Positions 24,640 through 36,400 of a stretch of DNA of 64,000 nucleotides are shown piece by piece (positions within the stretch are counted from its first letter, which is position 1; each line of letters starts with the position of its first letter). A program made the translations under genes and the position numbers. The notes under the pieces were generated by a model that did no database searches, was not told where the DNA came from, and saw nothing but the letters and a program-made list of their open reading frames with translations. This DNA is from Mytilus californianus (lineage: Eukaryota > Mollusca > Bivalvia > Mytilida > Mytilidae), in the NCBI RefSeq assembly GCF_021869535.1, contig NW_026262734.1, forward strand, positions 107,357,088 through 107,421,087. Direction: 5' to 3'.

Positions 24640-25030
24640 TTTCAAGGTAATGGTAGCCAGTGCCTATAACTCAAAATTGAAAACTGCTAATTAATTCAAA
24701 GTCACTGGACCATGACCTAGGGGACAGGCCATCGAAATAATCATCAAACTGATATGAACTGACAGTGATGCAACTTCATACAAAATATCATTGATCTACC
24801 ACAAGTAGATCAAATCAAACTTAATTAAGCAGAAAACTTAACATTGAAAATTGCTTATTAATTCAAAGTCACTGGACCATGTCCTAGGGGGCAGGCCCTC
24901 AAAATAGTCGTCAAACTGATATGTCATATAGTAATGCGACTTCATACAAAATATCATTGATCTATCACAAGTAGTTCCTATCAAACTAACTTAAGCAGAA
25001 AAACTTAACAATTGTTGATGCCGTCGCTTT
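24640..25030 (+). repeat. Two tandem copies of a ~180-bp repeat unit
   Basis: Two successive units share aattcaaagtcactggacca, cctagggg, gcaggcc (gacaggcc in the first), gtcatcaaactgatatg-like text and caaaatatcattgatct. A diverged single unit is at 21880-22040. Confidence 0.7.
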
Positions 25031-25844
25031 CCGTGACTTTCATCATAGTGGAGACAAAAATAGCACTACGTGATGAAACTATTTTGAAATAAACGTGGCA
25101 GCATTTCATTTAGAAGTATTTCGACAAAAAAAGTTTCAAAACAAACTTTTATTTTACCAGTTACCCACCCACAGAAGCAAATTTTAAAGTCCAGCAATGG
25201 ACCATAGATTCAATTTCCACTGACCACAACCAAGTACGTATTTTTTTTATTTTGCCATCCTCTGATCCCATGTATGTTTTGCTGGAACAGCCTATAGTGC
25301 ATCTAACGTTTTTTTGCATGAAAAAAGTCAAAATAAAACCAGCAAACCCTATATTTCTATACATGTACAACTAAATCGTCAATTTACTTTGTGAATAATT
25401 GAGATAATTTCTGTGCAGTTGATATTTTGTGGCTCCTCTGGGTTTCTCCTAAGCTATGCATTAAAAAGATCATAAATACACAACATTTCAGTTTTATCTG
25501 AAAATATATGTGACTTGTATGCTTCTACTCATTAGTAAAACCAGATTAAAATTAATCATTAACTTTAAATATATAAAACATAAAGAAATTTGAAATATGT
25601 AGGTCTGACTATGAGTTTAAAGTAAACAAGAAGAAGACAAAATACAATGTTTATTTAAAAAAAAATTAGAAACATCAACAATAATTAATGATATTTATAG
25701 TATATATAATTCATTACAAAAACAAGTGAATGTGTAAAGATTATCCAAATGTTCCCGGCAGATGATTCTTTCTTCAAACAACTTTAATCATATATCGATG
25801 ATAAACAAATAATCAAGAATACCTTAATTGTAAAACTTCTTGGA

Positions 25845-26175
25845 GGTCTCATGTTCGTCTCGAGTGTGTGAGGTCATGGGTTGGCACCCTGGCTGGATCA
25901 AACCAAAGAATTGAAAATTCGTATTTGCTGCTCCGATAAGCACTTGGTATATAGGAGTAAGAGCAAATACTGGTCAGCTCAGGTTCAGAATAATGTGTCC
26001 AGATAGGGAGACATGTTTTACTGCAGATTTTTAACTTGTGAACTACCACCTTAAAAATCCAGCTAAGCATGTCGGTCTAGTACATAGCATCCCCGGTTTA
26101 TACTCATATCACATTATCATGTTATCCTGAATATGCATTTAATTTGCCACTGGACGTTAAACAGCCATCCATTCG
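25845..26175 (+). mobile_element. SINE-like element
   Basis: A B-box-like phrase (ggtcatgggttggcacc) lies near the start, and the end reads ccactggacgttaaacagcc followed by short atcc/attc repeats. The centre has gctccgataagcacttgg and aagagcaaatactggtcagc. This order is familiar from a mollusc SINE family; the minus frame 25849-26070 is incidental. Confidence 0.6.
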
Positions 26176-26383
26176 TTCTTAATTATAAAAATATTCAGTG
26201 ATTAAATATTATAATGTGTTAGGTTCAACAATTCAATTGATGAACTTGTGGCTGAAAATCTAATCGATGTACAATATACTTTTCAACAGCAATTCAACAA
26301 ACAATAATTAAATTAGGATGCAAGTTTGGTTGCTTTTTATCAAATGGTATCATTTGAAGTTGAGCAATTGAAGCCATATAAAA

Positions 26384-26465
26384 AAGAAGATGTGGTATGA
26401 TTGCCAATGAGACAACTCTTCACAAGAGACCAAATGACACAGAAATTAACAACTATAGGTCACCG
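26384..26465 (+). repeat. 5' fragment of the gatgtggtatgattgcc mussel repeat
   Basis: The text gatgtggtatgattgccaat, gagaccaaatgacacagaaa, ttaacaactataggtcaccg begins a high-copy family. Other copies: 50825-50925 (reverse), 61122-61335 (+), 63600-63800 (reverse). Confidence 0.65.
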
Positions 26466-27419
26466 TTTGGTGATTGGCGATTTTAGTTTGGCGATTAAAA
26501 AAAAGGAACCCATGCAGTTTTGCTTCAAGAAACTGCATAAATCTTTGTTATCAAATATTTAAAATCTAGGTGAAAAACTTCACTTGCTGTAGATGTGTTT
26601 GTGAAATAAAAATAGCACTTGATTAAATTGGTGTTCCTCAGTCTTCGTCTTTGGCAGTGAGGCCTTGGGCAAAAACACTCCATCTAGCTGAAAGTTCAAG
26701 ACAGACCCTAGCAAATGTATACTTAAGTTAATCATTTGAACTTAAATGTCTATTTACAAATACCAAGAGAGTACTCAAAGATTGATATGTTGACATCTAT
26801 GAGAACTTGATAATTATATTTACAAAATTGTCTTTCTTAGTAAACAAACATCATTAATACATTTATAAAATTACAGGTGTACCTGTGGGAAATCAAACAA
26901 GAGAATGAATACAAGTGAAAAAATATCATATCCAAAAAAAAAAACTTTCCCCTAATTTCAATCTATTAAAGCTGCAGTAACCTTGACCGTTGATCCAACA
27001 ATCTAAATACCATTCATTTGAAGAAATATCCAACAAAGATAAGTAAAGATATGATTTATTAGCACTGTGACCTTGTTTTCTGACCTAGTGACCTAAAAAT
27101 CAATAGGGTTCTTGTTCTTTGCAAGGGACATTTTCAAGCTAATTTGGTGAAGGTTGGACTTATGGCATGAAAAGCATTTATCACATTACAAGCCTAGTTT
27201 AACTTCATCTCAACTATGATAATAAAATGCTCCGCAGGGCGCAGCTTGATACGACCGCAGAGGTTGAACCCTGAACAGTTGGGGGAAGTATGGACACAAC
27301 ATTCAAGCTTGATACAGCTTTGGATTTGGATTGTGATTAAATATTTGACACAGCATAGGTTTCTAACACAGATTGAATGTGGTCTAAGAACTTAAAAATT
27401 TTAAATTGGACATTCACCT

Positions 27420-28410
27420 ATTATGGTCCAATATCCAAAATCTAAATACATAGTTAGATTCAGCATATCAAAGAACCCCAAGAATTCAATTTTTGATGAA
27501 ATCAAACAAAGTTTAATTTTGGACCCTTTTGACCTCAATGTGGACAAAGTTGATAACGGGGCCCAAAAATCAAAAATCTAAATACATGGTTAGATTCAGC
27601 ATATCAAAGAACCCCATATATTCAATTTTTGTTGATTTCAAACAAAGTTTAATTTTGGACCCCGATTTGGACCAACTTGAAAACTGGGCCCATAATCAAA
27701 AATCTAAATACATGTTTAGATTCAGCATATCAAAGAACCCTAAGAATTCAATTTTTGTTAAAATCAAACTAAGTTTAATTTTGGACCCTTTGGACCTTAA
27801 TGTAGACCAATTTGAAAACGGAACCAAAAATTAAGAATCTAAATGCACGGTTAGATTCGGCATATCAAAGAACCCCAATAATTCAATTTTTGATGAAATC
27901 AAACAAAGTTTAATTTTGGACCCTTTTGACCTCAATGTGGACAAAGTTGATAACGGGGCCCAAAAATCAAAAATCTAAATACATGGTTAGATTCAGCATA
28001 TCAAAGAACCCCACATATTCAATTTTTGTTGAAATCAAACAAAGTTTAATTTTGGACCCCGATTTGGACCAACTTGAAAACTGGGCCCATAATCAAAAAT
28101 CTAAATACATGTTTAGATTCAGCATATCAAAGAACCCTAAGAATTCAATTTTTGTTAAAATCAAACTAAGTTTAATTTTGGACCCTTTGGACCTTAATGT
28201 AGACCAATTTGAAAACGGAACCAAAATTTAAGAATCTAAATACACAGTTAGATTTGGCATATCAAAGAACCCCAATAATTCAATTTTTGATGAAATCAAA
28301 CAAAGTTTAATTTTGGACCCTTTGGACCTCAATGTGGACCAATTTAAAAACGGGGCCCAAAATCCAAAAACTAAATACACGGTTAGATTCAGCATATTAA
28401 AGAACCCCAT
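27420..28410 (+). repeat. 397-bp higher-order tandem repeat
   Basis: The phrase ttgataacggggcccaaaaa recurs 397 bp apart (about 27550 and 27947), with nearly identical text between. Each unit contains three diverged 131-bp subunits with agattcagcatatcaaagaa. Confidence 0.85.
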
Positions 28411-28469
28411 GAAATCAAGAATAAAACCCCATTGAAATTGGTCAAGAAATAAGCAATTTATAGGAAGTA

Positions 28470-28645
28470 TCTTCTTTTGCTATTTCTTGCTATTGCGCAA
28501 TATTGTGCTATTGGATATTTCTTGCTATTGCGCAATACTGTGCAATTGAAGATGTCTTGCTATTGCGCAATACTGTGCAATTGAAGATTTCTTGCTATTG
28601 TGCAATACTGTGCAATTGAAAATTTCTCTCTATTGCACAATACTT
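28470..28645 (+). repeat. 35-bp tandem repeat, about five units
   Basis: The phrase cttgctattgcgcaata or a close variant recurs at 28486, 28521, 28556 and 28591, with a diverged unit after. The unit contains the palindrome ttgcgcaa. Confidence 0.85.
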
Positions 28646-29490
28646 ATTATATAATAATTTACACATCCTGTTTGGTGTGTATCTCCTACCATATCATTAT
28701 TATTTGATTTTAAATATAAATCAGAAATAACCAACTTAAAATGGAAAATTTTAAAAGAAACAAAAAAGGAAAAAAAAATAAATCCCCCCCCAAAATTTTT
28801 TGAACCCCCATTATGATTCATCACCCCCAAACTCAATACCAGCCTTCCCTTTGTGGTATGGTACCTTGCAGTACAATTTCAGAGAGATCCATACACTTGA
28901 ACACAAGTTATTGTCTGGAAACTAGAAAAAAATGTGTTTTTTTGGCCCCTTTTTGGCCCCAAATTCCTAAACGTTTAGGGCAATTACCCCCAAACTCAAA
29001 CCCAGCTTTCCCTTTGTGATATGGAACCTTGTAGTACAATTTCAGAAAGATCCATACACTTACACACAAGTTATTGTCATGAAACTAGAAAAATGCTTGT
29101 TTTTTGCCCCTTTTTTGGCCCCTAATTCCTAAAATTTGGAGGCAATTACCCCCAAAATCAATCCCAGCATTCCTTTAGTGATATGGAACCTTGTGGTACA
29201 ATGTCAGAGAGATCCATACACTAACACACAAGTTATGTCTGGAAGTTACAAAAATGCTTATTTTTGGCCCCTAATTCCTTTACTGTTATTACCATAACCC
29301 CCAAAATCAATCCCAACCTTCCTTTTGTGGTATTGAACCTTGTGGTAAAATTTCATAAAGATCCATTCACTTAAACTAAAGTTAGAGTGCGAAAACCAAG
29401 TGTCTTCGGACGACGCCGGACGACGACGACGACGCCAACGTCATACCAATATACGACCACAAAAATTTTTTTGCGGTCGTATAAAAATCA

Positions 29491-30353
29491 GGACCTGGCT
29501 AATATAGTGAATAAATGTGTGTGGAGTTAACATCAATAAGAAAGCAACCAAAAGAAAAATTACCAAAATATGTCTTCAGTCGTACTACAATGATTTATAT
29601 TAACACATAAAAATCAATAACAAAAACTTACCTTTATCAAAACAAAAAGGTTATATTATGATAATTGCTACATCAACATATAATCTTAAACAATTTGTTG
29701 TTGTATAAATAATTGGCTCAATAAATTTCTATACTTATTTAGATATATTTGTGACTTAAAAAAAAAATTACTACAAAAATTACATCAAATGCAGTTAGCA
29801 AAATCAGGAGAGATAACTCTTTATAATATGACTTATTTACTGTCATATTTTTTTTGTAAACATGATAAATGTTCAGATCTGTAAAATTGTAAATGAGATT
29901 TGTAATACATAATTCTATCATGCATGACTGTTAAAAATTTTCATTCTTTAAACATCTTCCTGTCTCAGAAAAAACAACTAAAACTTACCAAAAATTACAA
30001 AGCTTTGCTTCAAAAATCATTGCTTAAAAATAAAAACACTACACATGTGTTATTTTAATCATTTCTTTTTCTCAAGAAGTTAATTAAAAAATAACTTTCA
30101 GATCAAATATTCTAACAATTCTACTAAATACTAAATTCTGAATACACTCAGAGGCAGTTATAAAGCATTTATAATGCTTGCACCAAAATACTTAGAAACA
30201 GCATCAAGATAATACATAAAATGTGTCCATATAGCATGATATAGTCAGTAAAGATCTATAATTTTTCATCTTTTTTTCTAAAAATGAGAATACATCTCTC
30301 AATACTATTAGTATCAAATTATGGTCCACAAATAAAACAGTTGTACTTGATTT
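29491..30353. other. 3' flank of the acyltransferase gene
   Basis: This AT-rich stretch follows the stop codon of the minus-strand gene and should hold its 3' untranslated region. The candidate polyadenylation hexamer is listed separately. No other feature is seen. Confidence 0.45.
30054..30059 (-). terminator. Candidate polyadenylation signal (ATTAAA)
   Basis: ATTAAA on the minus strand lies about 295 nt after the TAG and is followed by a GT-rich stretch (tgtgtagtgttttta). I found no canonical AATAAA on the minus strand between 29.5 kb and the stop. This is an inference only. Confidence 0.3.
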
Positions 30354-30473
30354 CTACTTTAACCATCTCTTAAACAAAACTTTCTCCAGTCCCAGCATAG
30401 GTGCTTCCACCGTCATAGACAATACAAATGCCACACCATAAGAAACCACCACTAAGGAAATATACTGTTGTAC
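30354..30473 (-). CDS. nrf-6-like: nrf-6-like exon 14 (terminal, stop)
   Basis: 120 nt, phase 0 in, ending in TAG at 30356-30354. It encodes the last helix (SLVVVSYGVAFVLSMTVEAP) and then MLGLEKVLFKRWLK. The EAP-x4-LEK motif is the usual C-terminus of the family. Confidence 0.91.
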   Translation of the reverse strand, partial: VQQYISLVVVSYGVAFVLSMTVEAPMLGLEKVLFKRWLK

Positions 30474-33400
30474 CTAAAAATACAATTACATTGTTTGAAA
30501 TAATAATCAATGTCATTATGATTAATTGTTGTTTGCTAAACGTCCAGGGGTCCAGGGACAAATTGACAAATTTTACGCATGTTCAGGACCAGGACAAACT
30601 AACAATTAATTAAATATGAAATTATCAAAGGAAGGCGTCTAACAGAAGAAAGGGAGGGAAATTTTGGCTGGCACTAGAAAATCATGATATGTTGGACAGT
30701 TACAGAAATTTTGCTTTGTAACGAGCTATCTATGAACCCTTCACGGGTTCTTTAACATGCATACTGTGGATTCATTGATATTCATTGGATACCAATTTTC
30801 GTGGATTTCGTGGGTACAGGGGAACAACAAATTTCAATGTTCAACGAATTACAAATTTTCTAAAGGAATGTATGCAGACTTTGCCAAAACAACGAAATTA
30901 AATATCCATGAAAATGCAAGTTTTCCTCAATCCATGAAAATTGGTACCCATGAAAATAAATGAATTCACAGTAGATCATGACAACCTCTTAACATGTAGT
31001 ATCAAATTTAAAATACCTAGTCTGACTGGATGTTGCTGAAAATTAATACATCCCCAATTTTGGCAAGGTATACAGTCGGTTGTAAGAAGAACAAAATAAT
31101 TATAATTTTCTGATATTTCTATACCCCAAGTCACCCTTGGGTTTCAATGTCATTTTCCTTTGATCCTACTGAACATGCATAGATCATGACAACCCCTTTA
31201 CATGTAGTATCAAATTTAAAGTCCCTATTTTGACTGGATGTTGCTGAAAATTGATACATCCCAAATTTTGGCAAGGGTATACGGTCGGTTGTAAGATATA
31301 TCTGATATTTCTATACCCCAAGTCACTCTTGGGTTTCAATGTCATTTTCCTTTGATCCTACTGCCTAATATTTACCTACTATATTAAGGACAGGGTGTGA
31401 TACTTAAAAATATTAGGATATGACGTCATGTAACAATGCTGTGATGTCACATTTCATGTCAATCAAAGTCAACCTATCAATGAATTGATAGCAACTTCAT
31501 TCATAAACAGAACAACTATTGCAATGCTTTGTACACATATACCTTTAGGCCCTAAAGTATTGATAGAGATACAATGAACAATAACGGTTGCAGTTCCTTG
31601 AAGAATTACTTCCCCATTCTCAAATTTACCTGCCAAAATCTATTTTTATTATTTGTAAACTGCAAGCCTTTGATTAAATAGTAAGGAAACCAAATGAATC
31701 ATTCTAATTACTGTGAATTCATTTATTTTCTTGATAGAAAATGAAAGGATATGGAGTAAATGTACATGGGACAAAATCGCACACAATACATAGAAAACAT
31801 AGAAAATTATCAATGAACAGGGCTTTTATTACTGTTCTTCATCTTGACAGTTGATGTAGGGTCTTCAACAATGAACGAATCATTCATACCCTACAAAAAG
31901 GTCAAGACAGCCCCTAGCGTCGACTTAAGCGGTACTATTGATAAAAATAAACCACAGTTCACCTTCTTGCTCCCCACCAACCTGGGAGTGCCAATTTTCT
32001 TGAATTGACGAAAATTTGCATTTTTGTGGTTTTGGCAAAGTCTACATACACGCCTAAAGAAAATTTGTACTTTGTTGAATATATACCAAGGCTTTCAAAA
32101 CGGTCATATATTCCGGACATTTGTATAATGTCCGGTAAAAGTCCGGCTGGGCAAAGCATGAAACGGACATCTACTTTTTAGTTTTCAAGGCTTAAGAGAC
32201 GGTCATTTTAACATAATTCACGATCTTTTTGACCCAACCTTTTGCCTTTAACAGCCACACATTTCCGGTCATAAAAGTGACATGATCATTAAGTACTATC
32301 AAAACAACCCCTACTTTAATACCTTCTCATTTTAATCAAGGCTAATTAGTTGTCGAACAGCTGAAATTTACCTGTTCAGGTGACAGGTAAACTATTTTGA
32401 ACCGGACATTGATCGGTCTATTCAAAGTTATTTTCTTACATTTCAGTGGTTTGCATCTAATTAATTTAGTCAAAAAGATTTAAATTATCAGAAATACGTT
32501 TACAATTATGATTTGATGAAAAAATTAAAAAGGTGAAAATGAAAAATCCTCATAACCACGTTGTTTGAACCAGAGACATGTCTCTGTTTGAACTAGTACA
32601 CGTGTACGCATGTGCGCAGGTGTGAAATTTAATTATGCATCCTAATTTCTTCAAAAAATGCTTAAATTGTCATTGATACCTTTATCTTATTTCCAATATT
32701 TTCTTGAAGAAAATAACGTAGAAAGAGCTACTTACACTCATTCATGCTTTGCAAACATACACGGAATTTACGTATCCGTCTCTGGTCCATGTTTTACCAT
32801 TGTCAAGATAACATCCGGTTTAGATTTAAAAACGAAAGTAAAATTTTTGACAACGTTATTTTGCACAAATAAAGAGTCTAAGCAGATATAAGTTTACGCC
32901 AGAACTTCGAATTTGAATCAAAGAAAGTTTAATATCGTTTTTTTTTTATGTCAATCATTGGGATGGCCAACTCGGCAACTGATTACAATAATTGCCTTTT
33001 ATTTATTTAGTCTTGAGGGATTAAAATCGGGATAATATATAAAATGTCCAGCTGGCTAAAAATAATTTTGGAAGCCCTGATATATACCGATGTTTTACCC
33101 ATACACAAGACCTCCAATAAAATTAGTATCCTTCAAAAAATAATGAATCCACAGTATCCAAAAGTAATCAAAAGAAATGAATATAGTCCCTTGATGCATA
33201 ATGATAGGTACAGCTGAAATCGGCAACTAGAATATTCTGATAACTTACAAAGACTAAATCTGTATAATGCAGGGTCTTCTCCATTGTTATACCAAAGTAA
33301 AATATCACAGCAGGATGGACTATGTATGCACAGTAAGTTAGTCTACCTAGAGGGGCCCAAACCTTCCATGATAAAATGGTGTTCACTGGTCCTACAAAAA

Positions 33401-36400
33401 ATATATATGTCATATTATAGAGTACAAACATAAAAAGTTTCACTGATGAAAATATAAATCATTGAAATAAGACAGTGACCCAACAGGACAAAAACCTCCT
33501 TTGTCCTGTTCCATTTAACATATACGATACCCAGGGAAATCACTCTGAAAATGGGGTAACTATCTATAGAGGCAATATTAGAATTTAAAATGTGTCTTAC
33601 ATTATCTCTATACAACATGTACAAAATAGTCTTATACACCAACCCATAGAAGAGATTTCAAAGTGTCTTCTCTGGGTCCAATGTTTTTCAAGAAACAGCC
33701 CTAAGTGAAAAAGTGTTGTCTGTTCAAAATACATAAATCATTTTACAATGTACAGTATATATGTCAGTGTTCAAAGACGGACTAAATATTTTAATAGTTT
33801 TACAGTTTCACCACCAGGTAATACCCAAACTTTATTTCTGTGAAGAAAAAAATGGTTTACAGTATGTATTGCTAATAACATTCAATGTAATTATTTCATC
33901 CAATGAAACATTAACTAATTCTTTGTCTGATTCCATATCTCAGGAAATATTACCAAAATCAGAATAAACATTATAGGATTAAACACATTTTTTCTAGAGG
34001 TTATTGATGTGTAAACTGGGGCAATTAACTCACAAACTGAATAAAAGTCCGAAGGAGTAACTAAGGAGTAAGCCCCCAAATTGACTTTCTGAAAACATTA
34101 ATGTTCGATTAATGTAATAGAATCTAAGATGAAATAACACATACCTCAAAAACCTCAATATTATTTAAATTTGAAGCGTACAAGTAACGGAATAACTTCA
34201 TCTTGAGAGTTTTCATTCATATGACGTCAAGTGTTCCCATGACGTTAATGCAGCAAGCTCATTCATGAAATTTCGCAGAATTTTATTTTATTGTAAATTT
34301 ATACATTTTCCAAGCTTTAATGTATCATTTCTTTTTATTATTCATTAAAATAGAAATAACAGTTATGTATTTGGTTTTTTTTTTCAAACTCCATTTGCTT
34401 GAACCCCTTGATCCCATGCATCTGTATCGCGCATGAATAGATCACAATGAAGGTTACGAAAATAGTTTCGGCAACATGGTCTATTGAAGTGTAAACCAAG
34501 GGAAAAAATGCTAACGGACCAATCAAATTTAAGTATCTGTAGATATGCAAATCATATAAGAATTATAGTCTCTTAATAGAAAATTCATTTGAGTGATGTA
34601 TAGAAACAGAAAGAAATGTGAGGCTTCTCAGGTAAAAATCAAAAGGTTTATCCAAGACACCATAAATTATGGTTATTCTCCATAAATCTGTAACATTGGA
34701 AAATGTTTGTCAGAAATATTTTGGATAAAACTGTAGATGATATGGATGACATTAAATTTGTGTGATGTGATGCATTACATTTAAAAAAATAAATGAAGAA
34801 TGTGTCCATGGGACACAGATGATGCCCATGATGCTTGCAATTTTTGCACATAACGTTATAAAGGGACATTACTCAAAAACTGTAAAAGTGACCCTACCCA
34901 AATTTGTACTTGATCCGAGTTTTGTGGTAATAAGCATTGTGTATACGTTTCATAACATTTAGTTGAGGCAAACTTAAGTTATAGAACGGAAACGAAAAAT
35001 TCAGCAATTTTTCAATTTGTAAAGGGGCATAACTCTAGAACAGTAAAAGTGACAGCACCCAAATTCAAACTTGATCTGTGTTTTGTGGTAATAAGCATTC
35101 TGTATAAGTTTCATAACATTTGGTTGAGGCAAACTAAAGTTAGAGAACGGAAACCAATTTTGGGACGTACAGACGAACAGACGGACAAGGTAAAAACTTA
35201 ATGCCCCCTCTGTTACAGCGGGAAATTATTCTAAGAAATCATATAAGTTCATAAATAATTTGAAGAGGTATGTCAACACAATAAGGCAGCGCAAATAGCA
35301 TGAATAGGAAGGTTGCAGTAAAGATTTCAATATTAAAATATTTATACACATAATAACATATTTACCTCCATGACCAGTCGCACATACAAATATGACCCAG
35401 GCTAGAGCTATGCTCCATCCAAATCTACTACAGCCAATGTAAACTATACTTTCTGATTTGTTTCCAGGGTGGATGACAGGGAAATCTTTGTAAAATCCAT
35501 ACAACCCATAGATGATAGAAATTCCTATTGTTATGGCAACACACCATCCTATCAGTAGTTTTATCTGAAATGGTCAATAGTATTGAGTGATTAATTGTTG
35601 ATGTTTAACACCACTTATCTGATAAACACAAGTTTTGATTGGTAGAGGAAGTTAGAGAACAACCAACCTGGACAGGGAAACTTGTGATCCTAGTCAATTT
35701 AGATTGTAGTCTTAACATATATTGTCATGAGTGGGGTAAGAACTCACAACCTCCGAGTTGACGGGCTAGTGATTAATGTAGATGAACTACTTAGACCACT
35801 GGGCCACCAAGGACCCAGGTCAATAGTAAATGCAATCAAAACTGCTTATATTTATAAATAAAAGAAATCCAATTATAAAGGCTTTACAAATCATCTGGAC
35901 TTTAATCTGCTTATAAAGTTAAAATTTCTACTGACCACTGAAAAGTTCTTATTGTCCCAGTATACTTATTGTGTTTTCTCTTTGCTTAAGACCAGACATC
36001 ACAGACATACACTTACTGACTGTTTGTTCGATGACATTTTTGCATTTTTGATCATGTTGATATATAGGGTAATGATAAGTAATTATTTTGTAAATTTATC
36101 TTTCAGCCTAAAATTCAAATTTCAAATATGAAGACTTCTTTATTTTTAAAATTTTGATGTATCAAACATTATATTTAAAATAAGATGTCATCTATTAAAA
36201 TAAATTTTGTTTCGAAAATCAGCTGTAAACTTCCTTAGGAAAGTAATATGTTAGACACATATAATATAAATACCTTTCCCAATCTGACTCTGTTACTGTT
36301 TATCACCAATAAATATCCCAGCCACATGCCCACTAGGTATGGTGCTATTCTTGTATATGGTTTATTATATAATGGAGAGGAATCAGCCCAAGCCTCATGG

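Larger units (their letters stand above)
27212..29490 (+). repeat. Composite repeat with short terminal inverted repeats and internal tandem structure
   Basis: The left end has gatacgaccgcagaggttga and the right end atttttttgcggtcgtata, so tacgaccgca and tgcggtcgta form an inverted pair. Inside are about 131-bp units grouped into a 397-bp higher-order repeat, a 35-bp tandem array, and four units of roughly 150-165 bp each beginning near acccccaaa (28824, 28989, 29149, 29298). Two 101-codon open frames (27529-27834 and 27926-28231) are the same repeat segment read twice; they have no known domain. I treat the whole as one non-coding element. Confidence 0.75.

Noticed and set aside
27529-28231. 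Two 101-residue open frames with nearly the same sequence
   Set aside because: They are the same segment of the 397-bp tandem repeat read twice. They have no start context, no domain, and sit inside a non-coding element.
28470-28645. Possible CRISPR-like array of short palindromic repeats
   Set aside because: Units are 35 bp with no variable spacers and lie inside a larger tandem-structured element.
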